The translations under genes were made by a program, and so were the position numbers. Below, in pieces: positions 36,010 through 44,764 of a DNA stretch of 64,000 bases (position 1 is the first letter of the stretch; the number at the start of each line of letters is the position of its first letter). Under the pieces are notes generated by a model. The model searched no databases. It was not told where the DNA came from and saw only the letters and a list, made by a program, of their open reading frames with translations. The DNA comes from Brucella rhizosphaerae (GTDB lineage: Bacteria; Pseudomonadota; Alphaproteobacteria; Rhizobiales; Rhizobiaceae): assembly GCF_002252475.1 (NCBI RefSeq), contig NZ_NNRK01000017.1, positions 62,001 through 126,000 on the forward strand, read 5' to 3'.

Positions 36010-38115
36010 TTAGCCGGATGACGCGACAACCGATGGTCGCGATCTCCAGAAATGCCAGATAAGGAAAGCTGCGCAGGCAGCAAAGCCCAGTTCATCACTA
36101 TAAGGATAGGTGGCAAGCATCAGGGCAATTGCGACGAAAGCCCATATGCGTTCCCACATATTCAATGGGGTCCGAAGATGGCCGATCGCTGCCGCACCCC
36201 AAAGCAGGATGCTGAGCAGCGCCTTGATGAACATATAGGCGAAGGCTGGCCAGAACCCGATTTTTTCTGAAAGCGGACCGCCTTCCTGCAACATGATGAC
36301 TGGTTCGTACACGGCCATGAACGGCACGGCAAAGCCTGCGACCGCGATGCGGATCGCCTGCATGCCGATCTTCATTCCCGATACTCGTGCGATTGGAGCA
36401 GCTGCAAAAGCCGCAAGAGCAACGGGAGGGGTGAGGTCAGCCATGATGCCAAAATAGAAGACGAACATGTGCGACACCAGCAGAGGTACTTCGAGGTGAA
36501 GAAGCGCAGGCCCAGCTATCGAAGAGGTGATGATGTAGTTCGGGATGGTCGGAATGCCCATGCCAAGCACAAGACAGGTAAGCATTGTCAGTACCAGCGA
36601 GAAGAACAGCGAGTTTTCTCCGACACTCACAATCACACGCGCAAAAGTCGATCCAGCGCCCGTGATTGCCAGAACGCCGATGATGATACCAACAAGGGCG
36701 CAGGCGATGCCCACTGGGAGCGCGTTCTTGGCACCTTCCGCTAAGCTTTGAAGGCAAAGATTAAGCGTCTCGCGGCCACCGCGTACCAGAAAATTGATAG
36801 CGACCAGAACAGCGACGAGAACTATAATCAGCGTAATTCCGCGTAAGGCGTAGCCGAATATGTTGAAGGTGGTACCGAAAGCAGCTGCTGACATGACGCC
36901 CAGCACCACCCAGAACAGAATCCGCAGGGGCATGGACATGCCGCCGGAAACCGGTACGCCGAGGATGATAAGCGCAGTCAGGCTGAGGCCGACAGTGCCG
37001 GCAAAAAGCGGTGTGTAGCCCGAGAACAGGAGCCAAACCAACGCCACGAGCGGCAACACAAGAAACCAGCGTTTTCTGATTGCTTCCAAAGCGCTCGGCA
37101 TTTCGCTCTTATTCAGGCCCTTCATCTTGAGGCGACGCGCCTCAAGATCAACCATGACGAAGACGGTGATAAAATACAGAATTGCAGGTACGATTGCTGC
37201 CTTGACGATATCGACATAAGGCAGGCCGAGCGTTTCAGCCATGATGAAGGCCACGGCACCCATGACTGGAGGCATGATCTGCCCACCCATAGACGCAACA
37301 GCCTCAACACCGCCGGCGAATGCAGGGCGAAAACCGGATCGCTTCATCAGCGGAATGGTGAACGCGCCTGTCGTCACAACATTGGCGACGCCGGAGCCAT
37401 TGATCGTTCCCATGAGCGCGGATGAGATCACGGATACTTTTGCTGGCCCTCCGCGCGAGGCGCCAACTGTTCCCATTGCGATATCGTTGAAAAGCTGGAT
37501 CATGCCAGCGCGTTCGAGAAATGCTCCGAACAGGATAAAGAGGAAAATATAGCTCGATGAGACGTAGATGGGAGTCCCGTAGATGCCTTCGGTTCCCAGA
37601 AAGAGAACTTCAACCACCTGTTCGAAATCATATCCCCGGTGATTTAAAGGATGAGGTAAATACTGGCCGAATAAGCCATATGCCAAAAATATCGCGCAGA
37701 TGAGCGGCAAGGTCCAGCCCATCATTTTCTTTCCCGCCCAGAAGACGAGCACGACGACGAGAATGCCGATCACAATATCCAGCGTATTGGGCTCACCCGC
37801 CCGGATCACAAGGTCTTCGTAGAAAATCCAATGATAAAGGCTGAGCACAAAGGACACGATAGCAGCCAGCCAGAAGGCTGCTCTTTTGGCAGCGACCGTG
37901 CTCGCATTCGCATAAAGGCCGAACAGTAGCAGGAGTAGGAATCCGACATGGATGGAGCGAACCACCTGGCTCGGTAATGGCGAATAGGCAGAAGTCCATA
38001 GCTGGAAAACGGAAAAAGCCACGGCGATGGCAAACAGGAGTTTCGCTCCTGTGCCGTTGCCCCAGCCAGGAATATGCTCGGCCGATTCGACGGCGTTGTT
38101 CTGGCTCTGCGTCAT
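36010..38115 (-). CDS. TAXI-TRAP transporter fused permease (4TM/12TM)
   Basis: 701 residues with about 17-19 membrane helices: a DctQ-like small-permease part (about 1-150) fused to a DctM-like part. The motif GSGVANVVTTGAFTIPLMKRSGFRPAFAGGVEAVASMGGQIMPPVMGA is characteristic of fused TAXI permeases. It moves a small carboxylate, often glutamate or 2-oxoglutarate in known cases, across the inner membrane using an ion gradient. Sits between the TAXI binding protein (170 bp upstream, hairpin between) and DUF1850. Confidence 0.93.
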   Translation of the reverse strand: MTQSQNNAVESAEHIPGWGNGTGAKLLFAIAVAFSVFQLWTSAYSPLPSQVVRSIHVGFLLLLLFGLYANASTVAAKRAAFWLAAIVSFVLSLYHWIFYEDLVIRAGEPNTLDIVIGILVVVLVFWAGKKMMGWTLPLICAIFLAYGLFGQYLPHPLNHRGYDFEQVVEVLFLGTEGIYGTPIYVSSSYIFLFILFGAFLERAGMIQLFNDIAMGTVGASRGGPAKVSVISSALMGTINGSGVANVVTTGAFTIPLMKRSGFRPAFAGGVEAVASMGGQIMPPVMGAVAFIMAETLGLPYVDIVKAAIVPAILYFITVFVMVDLEARRLKMKGLNKSEMPSALEAIRKRWFLVLPLVALVWLLFSGYTPLFAGTVGLSLTALIILGVPVSGGMSMPLRILFWVVLGVMSAAAFGTTFNIFGYALRGITLIIVLVAVLVAINFLVRGGRETLNLCLQSLAEGAKNALPVGIACALVGIIIGVLAITGAGSTFARVIVSVGENSLFFSLVLTMLTCLVLGMGIPTIPNYIITSSIAGPALLHLEVPLLVSHMFVFYFGIMADLTPPVALAAFAAAPIARVSGMKIGMQAIRIAVAGFAVPFMAVYEPVIMLQEGGPLSEKIGFWPAFAYMFIKALLSILLWGAAAIGHLRTPLNMWERIWAFVAIALMLATYPYSDELGFAACAAFLIWHFWRSRPSVVASSG

Positions 38116-38211
38116 GAACGAACCTTCATCAGATTATACCAGTTAAAACAAACAGCTGCTCCGAAGACCCGATGAGATCAGATCAGATGTGAACTGTTGG
38201 AAAAGGGATGA

Positions 38212-38235
38212 AGCCCGAGTTATCCGGCTCGGGCT
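38212..38235 (-). terminator. Intercistronic hairpin between TAXI binding protein and permease
   Basis: AGCCCGAG (38212-38219) pairs with CTCGGGCT (38228-38235). Placed 50 bp after the binding-protein gene; no strong T-run. Same arrangement as the dctP-dctQ hairpin. Confidence 0.6.
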
Positions 38236-38285
38236 CTGATCCTCCGGGTGTGGCAGAGAGACCCTGCCACGATTGCCAGCCGGGC

Positions 38286-39239
38286 TTATTCGATGCCCTT
38301 TTCCTTGTAATAACGCAGTGCGCCAGGATGTATAGGAACCGGCGAGATGATGGTGTTTTTGTCAAGTTTGATTGCTTTTGCCGAAGAATGGGCGGCAGCC
38401 AGCTGGTCGAGATTCTCAAACAACCCTTTGGTCATTTGATAGACCAGTTCCTCGTCCATATCGGGACGAACGATCAAATAGTTGATCACGGAAGCCGTTA
38501 CGACATCCTTGTCCTGTCCGCTGTAAGTATTTGCCGGGATCGTATTGACCTGATAGGGCGCACCGATTTTTTCGATGATATCGGCGGGAACTTCAACCAC
38601 GTTGATGTCTACGGCGTTGGCGAGATCGCGCAACGAGGCGACACCAAGACCGGACGATTGCAAAGTGGCATCAAGTTGGCGGTTCTTCATAAGCTCAACC
38701 GATTCTGCAAAAGGCAGATATTCGATCTTGCTGAGGTCGTCATAGGAAAGCCCCGCAGCTTCCAGAATGGTTCGTGCATTCAGTTCGGTTCCAGACTTTG
38801 GCGCGCCGACGGAAAGTCGCTTACCTTTGAGGTCAGCCAGTGTCTTGATGCCGGATTCCCTGGAGGCAACGATCTGAACATAATTCGGATAGATTGCTGC
38901 CAGAGTGCTGAGATTGGTGAGTTTCTTTTTGAAGCCAGCGGCTTCATTCCCCTCATAGGCGTCTCGCAAGGAGTCTCCCAGAGTGAACGCTACTTCTCCG
39001 CGACCGCTGTTGATAAGGTTGATGTTTTCTATCGATGCTTTGGTCGCCTGAACCGATGGCCGTACGTCAGGAATGCTGGAATAGATTTTTTCCATTGCAA
39101 CGCCGAGCGGGTAATAAACACCACTGGTGCCACCAGTCAGAATATTCACAAACTCTTCAGCTTTGGCTTGCGCCGCACCCAGAACCAAGCCCAGTGCTGT
39201 AGCCAGAGAAACAGTCGTTTTCCGGTTAAAAATTTGCAT
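38286..39239 (-). CDS. TAXI-family TRAP solute-binding protein
   Basis: 317 residues with signal peptide MQIFNRKTTVSLATALGLVLG (cut after AKA). The mature protein starts EEFVNILTGGTSGVYYPLG, the classic TAXI opening, followed by TKASIENINLINSGRGEVAFTLGDS. GGGAGGAGGAAGT before ATG 39239 fixes the start; a longer frame to 39320 is not supported. First gene of binding protein > permease > DUF1850. Ligand not evident. Confidence 0.92.
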   Translation of the reverse strand: MQIFNRKTTVSLATALGLVLGAAQAKAEEFVNILTGGTSGVYYPLGVAMEKIYSSIPDVRPSVQATKASIENINLINSGRGEVAFTLGDSLRDAYEGNEAAGFKKKLTNLSTLAAIYPNYVQIVASRESGIKTLADLKGKRLSVGAPKSGTELNARTILEAAGLSYDDLSKIEYLPFAESVELMKNRQLDATLQSSGLGVASLRDLANAVDINVVEVPADIIEKIGAPYQVNTIPANTYSGQDKDVVTASVINYLIVRPDMDEELVYQMTKGLFENLDQLAAAHSSAKAIKLDKNTIISPVPIHPGALRYYKEKGIE

Positions 39240-39455
39240 ACTTCCTCCTCCCATCAATAAATGTCGCCGTGGCGCTAAAACCACGACTGAGTTGGGGGAT
39301 CTTGCAGATCGTTCCCCCACTGCATTTTAAAATGTCCTCCCTAGGAACTGGGGAAACGCTATAGCATTATTCGGAGAATCCCAAATGTTTTTGGCCATTA
39401 TTATTTGGCCAGTATAATTCTCTCAATTGACTTCATGATAATGCGATTTTGATAT

Positions 39456-39481
39456 CCGTTCTTCAATGAATTAAAGAACGG
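39456..39481 (-). terminator. Probable terminator of the AGCS symporter gene
   Basis: CCGTTCTT (39456-39463) pairs with AAGAACGG (39474-39481), about 40 bp after the symporter stop on the minus strand; weak T content after the stem. Confidence 0.55.
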
Positions 39482-39523
39482 AATCAAACTATCATTCCAG
39501 AATGAATATATGTGGTTACGACG

Positions 39524-40936
39524 TTATTTCTCAGACCAGATAGAATAGTCTATTTTATCTTTTAGTTCGGGGAAATTGTCGGGATCAAAGCGCGGTTCAC
39601 CTGATTTTTGCTGATTGAAATAATCTTTGGTGATTTTGACGACTGTCCCTGACAGAAGCACGATAGCGATCAAGTTGACCGATGCCATCAGACCCATCGC
39701 CGCGTCGGCCATGTTGAACACTGTTGCGACGGTCGTATAGGCACCCCAGATTACCATGATCAGAACAGCCGCACGCAGAGCGCCGATTGTCCCCCGATTG
39801 TCGAGTTTCAGGAAAACCATCGCGTTTTCTGAATAGGCGTAATTTCCGATGATTGAGGTGAAGGCGAAGAAGAAAATGGCAATCGCAATAAAATAGCGAC
39901 CGGCCTCTCCAATGTGTACCACCATTGCTTCTTGTGTCAGTGGTGTTCCGGTCAGCTCCGAACCCGGTGTCATGACGCCTGACAGCAGGATCATGATGCC
40001 TGTGGCGGTACAGATCAGGATTGTGTCGATGAATACGCCAAGAGCCTGCACAAAACCCTGGCTCGAAGGGTGGTGAGGTGAGGGCGTGGCGACGGCTGCA
40101 ATGTTAGGCGCGGAACCCATACCGGCTTCATTTGAAAACAGACCACGCTTGACGCCGTTCAGCATGGCTCCTGCAATACCACCCGCAGCCTGCTCAATAC
40201 CAAAAGCACTCTTGACGATAAGGGCAATCACTCCGGGTACGGCAGTAATATTTGCGACAATTACATAAAGAGCCATACCAAGATAAGCGATGGCCATGAA
40301 CGGTACGACGTACTCGGCAACCTGTGCGATCTGGCGAATACCGCCGAAGATCACGATCCCTGTCAGTACGGCAAGTGTAACGCCGACCCAGATTTTTTCG
40401 ATGCCGAAAGCGCCCTGCACAGCGTCAGCGATGGAGTTTGCCTGCACTGCGTTAAACACAAGTCCGAATGCAATAATAAGGCAAACCGAAAAGATGGCGC
40501 CGGCCCACGGAGCATTCAAACCACGTGAGATGTAGAAGGCAGGACCACCACGATACTGGCCATTGTGATCTTTGATTTTATACAGCTGCGCCAGAGCGCT
40601 TTCGGAGTAGGCAGTTGCCATACCCACGGTGGCGACGACCCACATCCAGAATAAAGCGCCCGGACCACCCAGAAACAGAGCCACAGCTACGCCAGCGAGA
40701 TTTCCTGTGCCGACCCGCGATGCGAGACTGGTGCAGAGTGCCTGAAACGGTGTGATGCCGCTGGCGTCATTTGCCGGTGCGCGCATGACTGACCGGAAGA
40801 ACTCCGGAAAATGTCTGAACTGTATGAACCCAAGGCGAAATGTAAAATATAATCCCACTGCGATAAGGCCATAAAGGAGAATATAGCTCCAGAAGATCGT
40901 GTTCAGAAAGTCGATGATTGCATTCAGTATGGTCAC
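39524..40936 (-). CDS. Alanine/glycine:cation symporter (AGCS family)
   Basis: 470 residues, about 11 helices, the normal AGCS length. Motifs GTGNLAGVAVALFLGGPGALFWMW and NEAGMGSAPNIAA are diagnostic of AgcS/DagA/AlsT proteins, which import L- or D-alanine and glycine with sodium. Start is GTG at 40936 behind AAGGAG. Single-gene unit. D-alanine use would suit the DadA-type gene elsewhere in the window, but no direct link is seen. Confidence 0.93.
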   Translation of the reverse strand: MTILNAIIDFLNTIFWSYILLYGLIAVGLYFTFRLGFIQFRHFPEFFRSVMRAPANDASGITPFQALCTSLASRVGTGNLAGVAVALFLGGPGALFWMWVVATVGMATAYSESALAQLYKIKDHNGQYRGGPAFYISRGLNAPWAGAIFSVCLIIAFGLVFNAVQANSIADAVQGAFGIEKIWVGVTLAVLTGIVIFGGIRQIAQVAEYVVPFMAIAYLGMALYVIVANITAVPGVIALIVKSAFGIEQAAGGIAGAMLNGVKRGLFSNEAGMGSAPNIAAVATPSPHHPSSQGFVQALGVFIDTILICTATGIMILLSGVMTPGSELTGTPLTQEAMVVHIGEAGRYFIAIAIFFFAFTSIIGNYAYSENAMVFLKLDNRGTIGALRAAVLIMVIWGAYTTVATVFNMADAAMGLMASVNLIAIVLLSGTVVKITKDYFNQQKSGEPRFDPDNFPELKDKIDYSIWSEK

Positions 40937-41144
40937 GACGATCTCCTTTTAACAGGCATGTGATGAATTGATATTTATTCATGTCGCATGAGTTCATGCG
41001 TGGAGTATCTCAATTTTTATTATAGAAATATCTTAATTAGCGAATACGAATTAAATGTCCAGCCGTTGGGCAATCAGCCCACAGAGCCCAATAACATAAC
41101 AGCCGATTATAGATTACACCTCTCTGATTCAAGGTCTATCTGCG

Positions 41145-41780
41145 TTACCACCGCAGCAAAAGACGGCCGCCGATCATGCCAAGCAGTCCAGTGATGGCGA
41201 TGCCGAGCGTATACCAGATCGCGACAAACGGAATCCCTGTCTCGGGGCAATGGAGCGAATAGACAAGAACGCCACTTCCGCCTGATAAGATGCCTGCGGC
41301 GAGACCTGCAAGCGCCGGATTAGCAGGAGCCAGCCTGCGCATAGCTGCAAGAAGCGATGCCAACATGGGCGAAGATATGAGAACGATCAGCCATGGGCAG
41401 ACGAGCGCGGTACGTCCCCACACCAGCACATCCTTCTGTTCAGGCAAAGCATTTCCCCATTGATACAGTGCGACCCCAATCAGGCAAACAAGAAGCAGTG
41501 CTAAAGGCAGCCAGTTCATCCGGGCATGGATCGGTCGGGACAAGGCAAAAATTGCGGGAACCAAAATCAAAAGCAAGAATGTGGCATAGGCAAGCTTGGT
41601 CCAGAAGGCAGCCGTTGTCATAGCCAGAGACAGATCATGACGAACACCTAACAATAGGAGCATGATGACAAGCCCGGCTGCTATGCCACCGCCAGCATGG
41701 CGCAAAAACAGCAGGCGCATGGCGTTCGACGCAACGGGTTTAACGTCAACTGCCAGCCGGTTGATCAGGTTATCAGTCAT
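41145..41780 (-). CDS. nrsF: Anti-sigma factor NrsF (DUF1109), six-helix membrane protein
   Basis: 211 residues with six evident membrane helices spaced through the chain and an N-terminal cytoplasmic segment (MTDNLINRLAVDVKPV), as in NrsF/DUF1109 proteins that hold SigF-type ECF sigma factors at the membrane until an oxidant or metal signal. Two conserved cysteines are present (CPWL and HCPETG), candidates for redox sensing. ATG at 41780 overlaps the sigma gene by 8 bp, so the two are coupled. Known SigF-NrsF pairs are found in Caulobacter and Azospira. Confidence 0.9.
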   Translation of the reverse strand: MTDNLINRLAVDVKPVASNAMRLLFLRHAGGGIAAGLVIMLLLLGVRHDLSLAMTTAAFWTKLAYATFLLLILVPAIFALSRPIHARMNWLPLALLLVCLIGVALYQWGNALPEQKDVLVWGRTALVCPWLIVLISSPMLASLLAAMRRLAPANPALAGLAAGILSGGSGVLVYSLHCPETGIPFVAIWYTLGIAITGLLGMIGGRLLLRW

Positions 41781-42333
41781 TCTTTTTACCCCCGAACTTT
41801 TGGGCAAGTGTCGCTAGACCCCGATGTATGGCTACTTTGACTGCGCTTTGGCTCATGCCTGTGGCCTGCGCAGTATCGTCAATGGATTGCCCTTCGATCT
41901 TTACCTTGCGGATCAGTCCGGCAGTACGCTCTGGTATATCGTTCAGCATTCTGTCCACATCCATGCGGGCATTTGTGGCATCCGCTTCATCGGGAAACAG
42001 AATGTCGTCCTCGAGCGATGTGGTCGCTCGCCGTCCCTGTCGGCGCAGATGATCGAACAGTTTGTGACGGGCTATTGCGCTGACCCAGGGCATGAAAGGC
42101 AGATCACGATCATAAGTTATGCGTCGGGTGTGGATCGCCAGCAGCGTTTCCTGCATCAGATCCTCAGCTTCCGTGCCGCCACTGAAAAGACGTCGCTGGA
42201 AATAGGACGTGAGAAGGCGTGATAATTCGCCAAGCAGCGTCCGGTAGGCCGCTTCATTTCCATCCAGCGCCAGTAACATCAGGCTCTTTAACCTCTCTTC
42301 GCTCGAATAGGTCAGATTGCAACTCCTACTCAC
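41773..42333 (-). CDS. sigF: ECF sigma factor of the SigF type
   Basis: About 186 residues with sigma region 2 (EAEDLMQETLLAIHTRR...FMPWVSAIARHKLFDHLRRQGRR) and region 4 (SIDDTAQATGMSQSAVKVAIHRGL). The frame is open up to a GTG at 42387, but a GTAACC-N16-CGAA promoter on the same strand lies within 42341-42366, so translation must start further in. GTG 42333 falls just where transcription should begin (possible leaderless start); CTG 42315 with AGGAG upstream is the alternative, and ATG 42279 would cut conserved ERLKSLM. Function: directs RNA polymerase to the oxidative/hypochlorite response promoters, held in check by NrsF. Overlaps nrsF by 8 bp. Confidence 0.88.
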   Translation of the reverse strand: MSRSCNLTYSSEERLKSLMLLALDGNEAAYRTLLGELSRLLTSYFQRRLFSGGTEAEDLMQETLLAIHTRRITYDRDLPFMPWVSAIARHKLFDHLRRQGRRATTSLEDDILFPDEADATNARMDVDRMLNDIPERTAGLIRKVKIEGQSIDDTAQATGMSQSAVKVAIHRGLATLAQKFGGKKND

Positions 42334-42340
42334 CGGCTTA

Positions 42341-42366
42341 TTCGTGAAAGAAACGGAAAAGGTTAC
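42341..42366 (-). promoter_or_regulatory. SigF-type ECF promoter, autoregulatory (toward sigF-nrsF)
   Basis: On the minus strand GTAACC (42366-42361) and CGAA (42344-42341) are 16 bp apart. This matches the SigF promoter pattern (TGTAACC ... CGAA) and its mirror image 36 bp away, so SigF should drive its own operon. Confidence 0.85.
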
Positions 42367-42402
42367 ATATTCCGGACAGATGATCACATCGGCGTGATTG
42401 AT

Positions 42403-42428
42403 GTAACCATTTTCCTCTGCCTGACGAA
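42403..42428 (+). promoter_or_regulatory. SigF-type ECF promoter toward mrpX-yedZ1-yedY1
   Basis: TGTAACC (GTAACC at 42403-42408) and CGAA (42425-42428) with exactly 16 bp between, identical in layout to the divergent sigF promoter. The mrpX start is 50 bp downstream. Confidence 0.87.
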
Positions 42429-42477
42429 ACTCTTCTCGTCACGCGCCATTGGCGCGAAGATCAACAGGAGTATCGTT

Positions 42478-42801
42478 ATGACCATCAAACAGAACATCGT
42501 TGTCCTCCCGGCACTTGCCCTGCTTGCAGGCCTTTCTTTCATGCCGGCTTCTTTTGCGCAAGACGCGATGAAAACCGATGCCATGAAGTCTGACACCATG
42601 AAGTCTGACACCATGAAGTCTGGCGCGATGAAGACGGACACTATGAAAAAGGACTCCATGGGCAAGCAGGACGCCATGAAGGGCGCCGCCATGCAAAAAG
42701 ATACCAAGAAGAAGATGAAGAAGCATGGCGACAAGGCAATGAAGAGCGATGCCATGAAATCTGACACCATGAAATCGGATACCATGAAGAAGCCACAGTA
42801 A
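42478..42801 (+). CDS. mrpX: Secreted methionine-rich MXKDX-repeat peptide (MrpX type)
   Basis: 107 residues: a 27-residue signal peptide (cut after SFA) and an 80-residue mature peptide with 14 methionines, about one in six, in pentads such as MKSDT and MKTDA, rich in Lys and Asp with no Cys or aromatic residues. It is a pentapeptide MXKDX-repeat protein. In the Azospira suillum system the equivalent peptide is a periplasmic sink whose methionines are oxidised by hypochlorite and then reduced again by YedY1/YedZ1. AGGAG lies seven bases before ATG 42478; an upstream frame to 42394 runs across the promoter and is rejected. First gene of the SigF-driven operon. Confidence 0.9.
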   Translation: MTIKQNIVVLPALALLAGLSFMPASFAQDAMKTDAMKSDTMKSDTMKSGAMKTDTMKKDSMGKQDAMKGAAMQKDTKKKMKKHGDKAMKSDAMKSDTMKSDTMKKPQ

Positions 42802-42860
42802 TCGCCATTGCCCGCTGGTCTTCCCTCAGACTGGCGGGCGTTTTGCTGGAGCGCAATGCT

Positions 42861-43673
42861 ATGGGACAGCTCGTATATCGTCAGCGTTTGCTGACACGCA
42901 TCACACACTGGGTTTGGGCCGCGTGCCTCTTTTTCCTTCTTTTGTCGGGATTGCAGATATTCAACGCGCACCCGACGCTCTATCTCGGCAATGAATCCGG
43001 TTTTAGCTATGACAATGCGGTTCTTGCGATTTATGCCGTCGATGGTGAACACGGTCCTGAAGGCCGCGTCGACATTCTGGGCCAGACAATTGGCACGACT
43101 GGCATTCTGGGCGTAACAGGCACAGCGGATACGCCACACTATCAGGCCTTTCCGCCAGCATTGACCATTCCGTCGTACCGCGATCTTGCTACTGGGCGGA
43201 TAGTCCATTTCTTTTTTGCATGGCTGCTTGTGACCACACTCGCACTATGGCTTGCGGGCAGTATTCTTAACGGACACCTGAAGAAAGACATTCTGCCGTC
43301 CGTTTTAGATATTCGCCGTTTGCCGCGCGATATGCTTGACCATCTGAAGTTTCGCTTTGAACACAGAAAGTCCTACAACCCGTTGCAGAAGCTGACCTAT
43401 TTTGCCGTCTTCTTTGGGCTTTTCCCATTGATTGTGGTTACAGGTCTGGCGATGTCTCCGGGTGTCGACGCAGTGTTTCCGCTGACTGAGTGGCTCGGGG
43501 GAAGACAGACCGCACGAACGCTTCACTTTACAGCCGCTTTGTTACTTGTGTTGTTCTTCCTGGTTCATATCGCAATGGTGCTTGCCGCAGGTCCCATCAA
43601 CGAACTGAAATCAATGATTTCCGGATGGTACCGTATCGACCGGTCCGAAGACGAAACGGAAAAGCTGCCATGA
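42861..43673 (+). CDS. yedZ1: Cytochrome b subunit, YedZ1 type
   Basis: 270 residues, di-haem cytochrome b561/hydrogenase-like, with about four membrane helices carrying histidines (ITHWVW, IVHFFFAW, RTLHFTAAL, FLVHIAMV). A long periplasmic loop (about 30-105) follows helix 1. It should pass quinol electrons to the exported molybdoenzyme that follows. ATG at 42861 is preferred over TTG 42843, which overlaps the ribosome site GGAG. It overlaps the next gene by ATGA. It differs from canonical six-helix MsrQ/YedZ and fits the YedZ1 group seen with SigF systems. Confidence 0.87.
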   Translation: MGQLVYRQRLLTRITHWVWAACLFFLLLSGLQIFNAHPTLYLGNESGFSYDNAVLAIYAVDGEHGPEGRVDILGQTIGTTGILGVTGTADTPHYQAFPPALTIPSYRDLATGRIVHFFFAWLLVTTLALWLAGSILNGHLKKDILPSVLDIRRLPRDMLDHLKFRFEHRKSYNPLQKLTYFAVFFGLFPLIVVTGLAMSPGVDAVFPLTEWLGGRQTARTLHFTAALLLVLFFLVHIAMVLAAGPINELKSMISGWYRIDRSEDETEKLP

Positions 43674-44458
43674 CCAAATTCCAGCTATCCAGAAGACGTT
43701 TCCTGAGCGTCACCGGGGTCGCCGCATCATCCGTTCTTCTTAGCGGTTGTGACGCATTTGACTTTATCGGCGAAAATGAAAGCACCACCCGGCGTGTGCT
43801 CCAAAAGGCGAATGATCTGACCTATGCAGTCCAACGCGGGTTGCAGGGCAGGGACGCTTTGGCAAGAGAATATAGCGAAAGTGAAATACGACAGGGACAG
43901 AAGCCTAACGGCGAAACAAACCCTGAAACAGAAGAGTATGAAGCTCTACGGGCTGGGAATTTTGCCGATTATCGCTTGGAAGTACATGGTCTTGTGGAGG
44001 CTCCCCTTCGCATTTCTCTGGAGCAGTTACGCAATATGCCTCAACGCACCCAGATCACGCGCCACGACTGTGTTGAAGGCTGGAGCACAATTGCCAAATG
44101 GTCTGGAGTTCCCTTAAGCCAGATACTCGATCTTGTTCGCCCCCTTGCGTCTGCACGTTATGTGGTCTTCCACTGTTTTGATGCGGTACAAACTATAAGC
44201 GGCCCCGCCTCGTTCTACGGCAGTATAGATCTGATTGATGCGCGTCATCCGCAGACTATGCTGGCTCACGGCCTCAACGGCGGTACTTTACCGGTAGAGA
44301 ACGGTGCTCCCCTCCGCCTGCGCGTCGAACGACAACTTGGGTACAAAATGAGCAAGTATATCAAATCTATAGAACTCGTATCCGGCTTTGCGAACATAGA
44401 GGGCGGAAGAGGCGGCTATTGGGAAGATCAGGGATATGATTGGTATGGAGGGATTTGA
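43670..44458 (+). CDS. yedY1: Tat-exported molybdopterin oxidoreductase, YedY1 type
   Basis: 262 residues. The N-terminus SRRRFLSVTG is a twin-arginine export signal followed by a lipobox-like LLSGC. The body is the sulfite-oxidase/MsrP fold with the molybdenum-ligand cysteine in RHDCVEGWS, and the tail GGRGGYWEDQGYDWYGGI is common to this group. MsrP-type enzymes reduce methionine sulfoxide in periplasmic proteins; in the SigF system the target is MrpX. Start ATGA overlaps the cytochrome gene stop, so the pair is translated together. Last gene of the module. Confidence 0.88.
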   Translation: MTKFQLSRRRFLSVTGVAASSVLLSGCDAFDFIGENESTTRRVLQKANDLTYAVQRGLQGRDALAREYSESEIRQGQKPNGETNPETEEYEALRAGNFADYRLEVHGLVEAPLRISLEQLRNMPQRTQITRHDCVEGWSTIAKWSGVPLSQILDLVRPLASARYVVFHCFDAVQTISGPASFYGSIDLIDARHPQTMLAHGLNGGTLPVENGAPLRLRVERQLGYKMSKYIKSIELVSGFANIEGGRGGYWEDQGYDWYGGI

Positions 44459-44764
44459 AGGCAGATGGCTGCTTCTCCCGTTTAGTTGATTGCTAGCAAT
44501 CTCGTGGCTGAGTGATGAAATTATGAAAGCGTCACATTGACGAAATTGAACCAGCCACCAAAGATGTCCTTCATTGAGACGATGAACTTAAGGGGGCAAA
44601 GTCGCGCCAGCCGGTAAAAAGATATTTGTTCTCCAATTCCAGCGGAATGGAAGTTTAAAGCGCTTTACGATCGGAGCGTTTGCAGCGCCATGGTCTGCGG
44701 ATGCAGCTCGCGATGCAGAAAAAACCTATGGGACGTGCGTTTAAAAATACTCGTTGAGCTATGA
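44459..44764. other. Region between yedY1 and the transposase remnant
   Basis: About 300 bases with no intact gene. It may include more degenerate insertion-sequence DNA, as fragments of transposase-like sequence begin near 44740, but I cannot align the rest. After the remnant, 45028-45320 is AT-rich and shows nothing recognisable. Confidence 0.35.

Noticed and set aside
42560..42795. Short tandem repeats that could look like a CRISPR array
   Set aside because: They are the in-frame 15-bp codon repeats of the MXKDX peptide gene, with no unique spacers.
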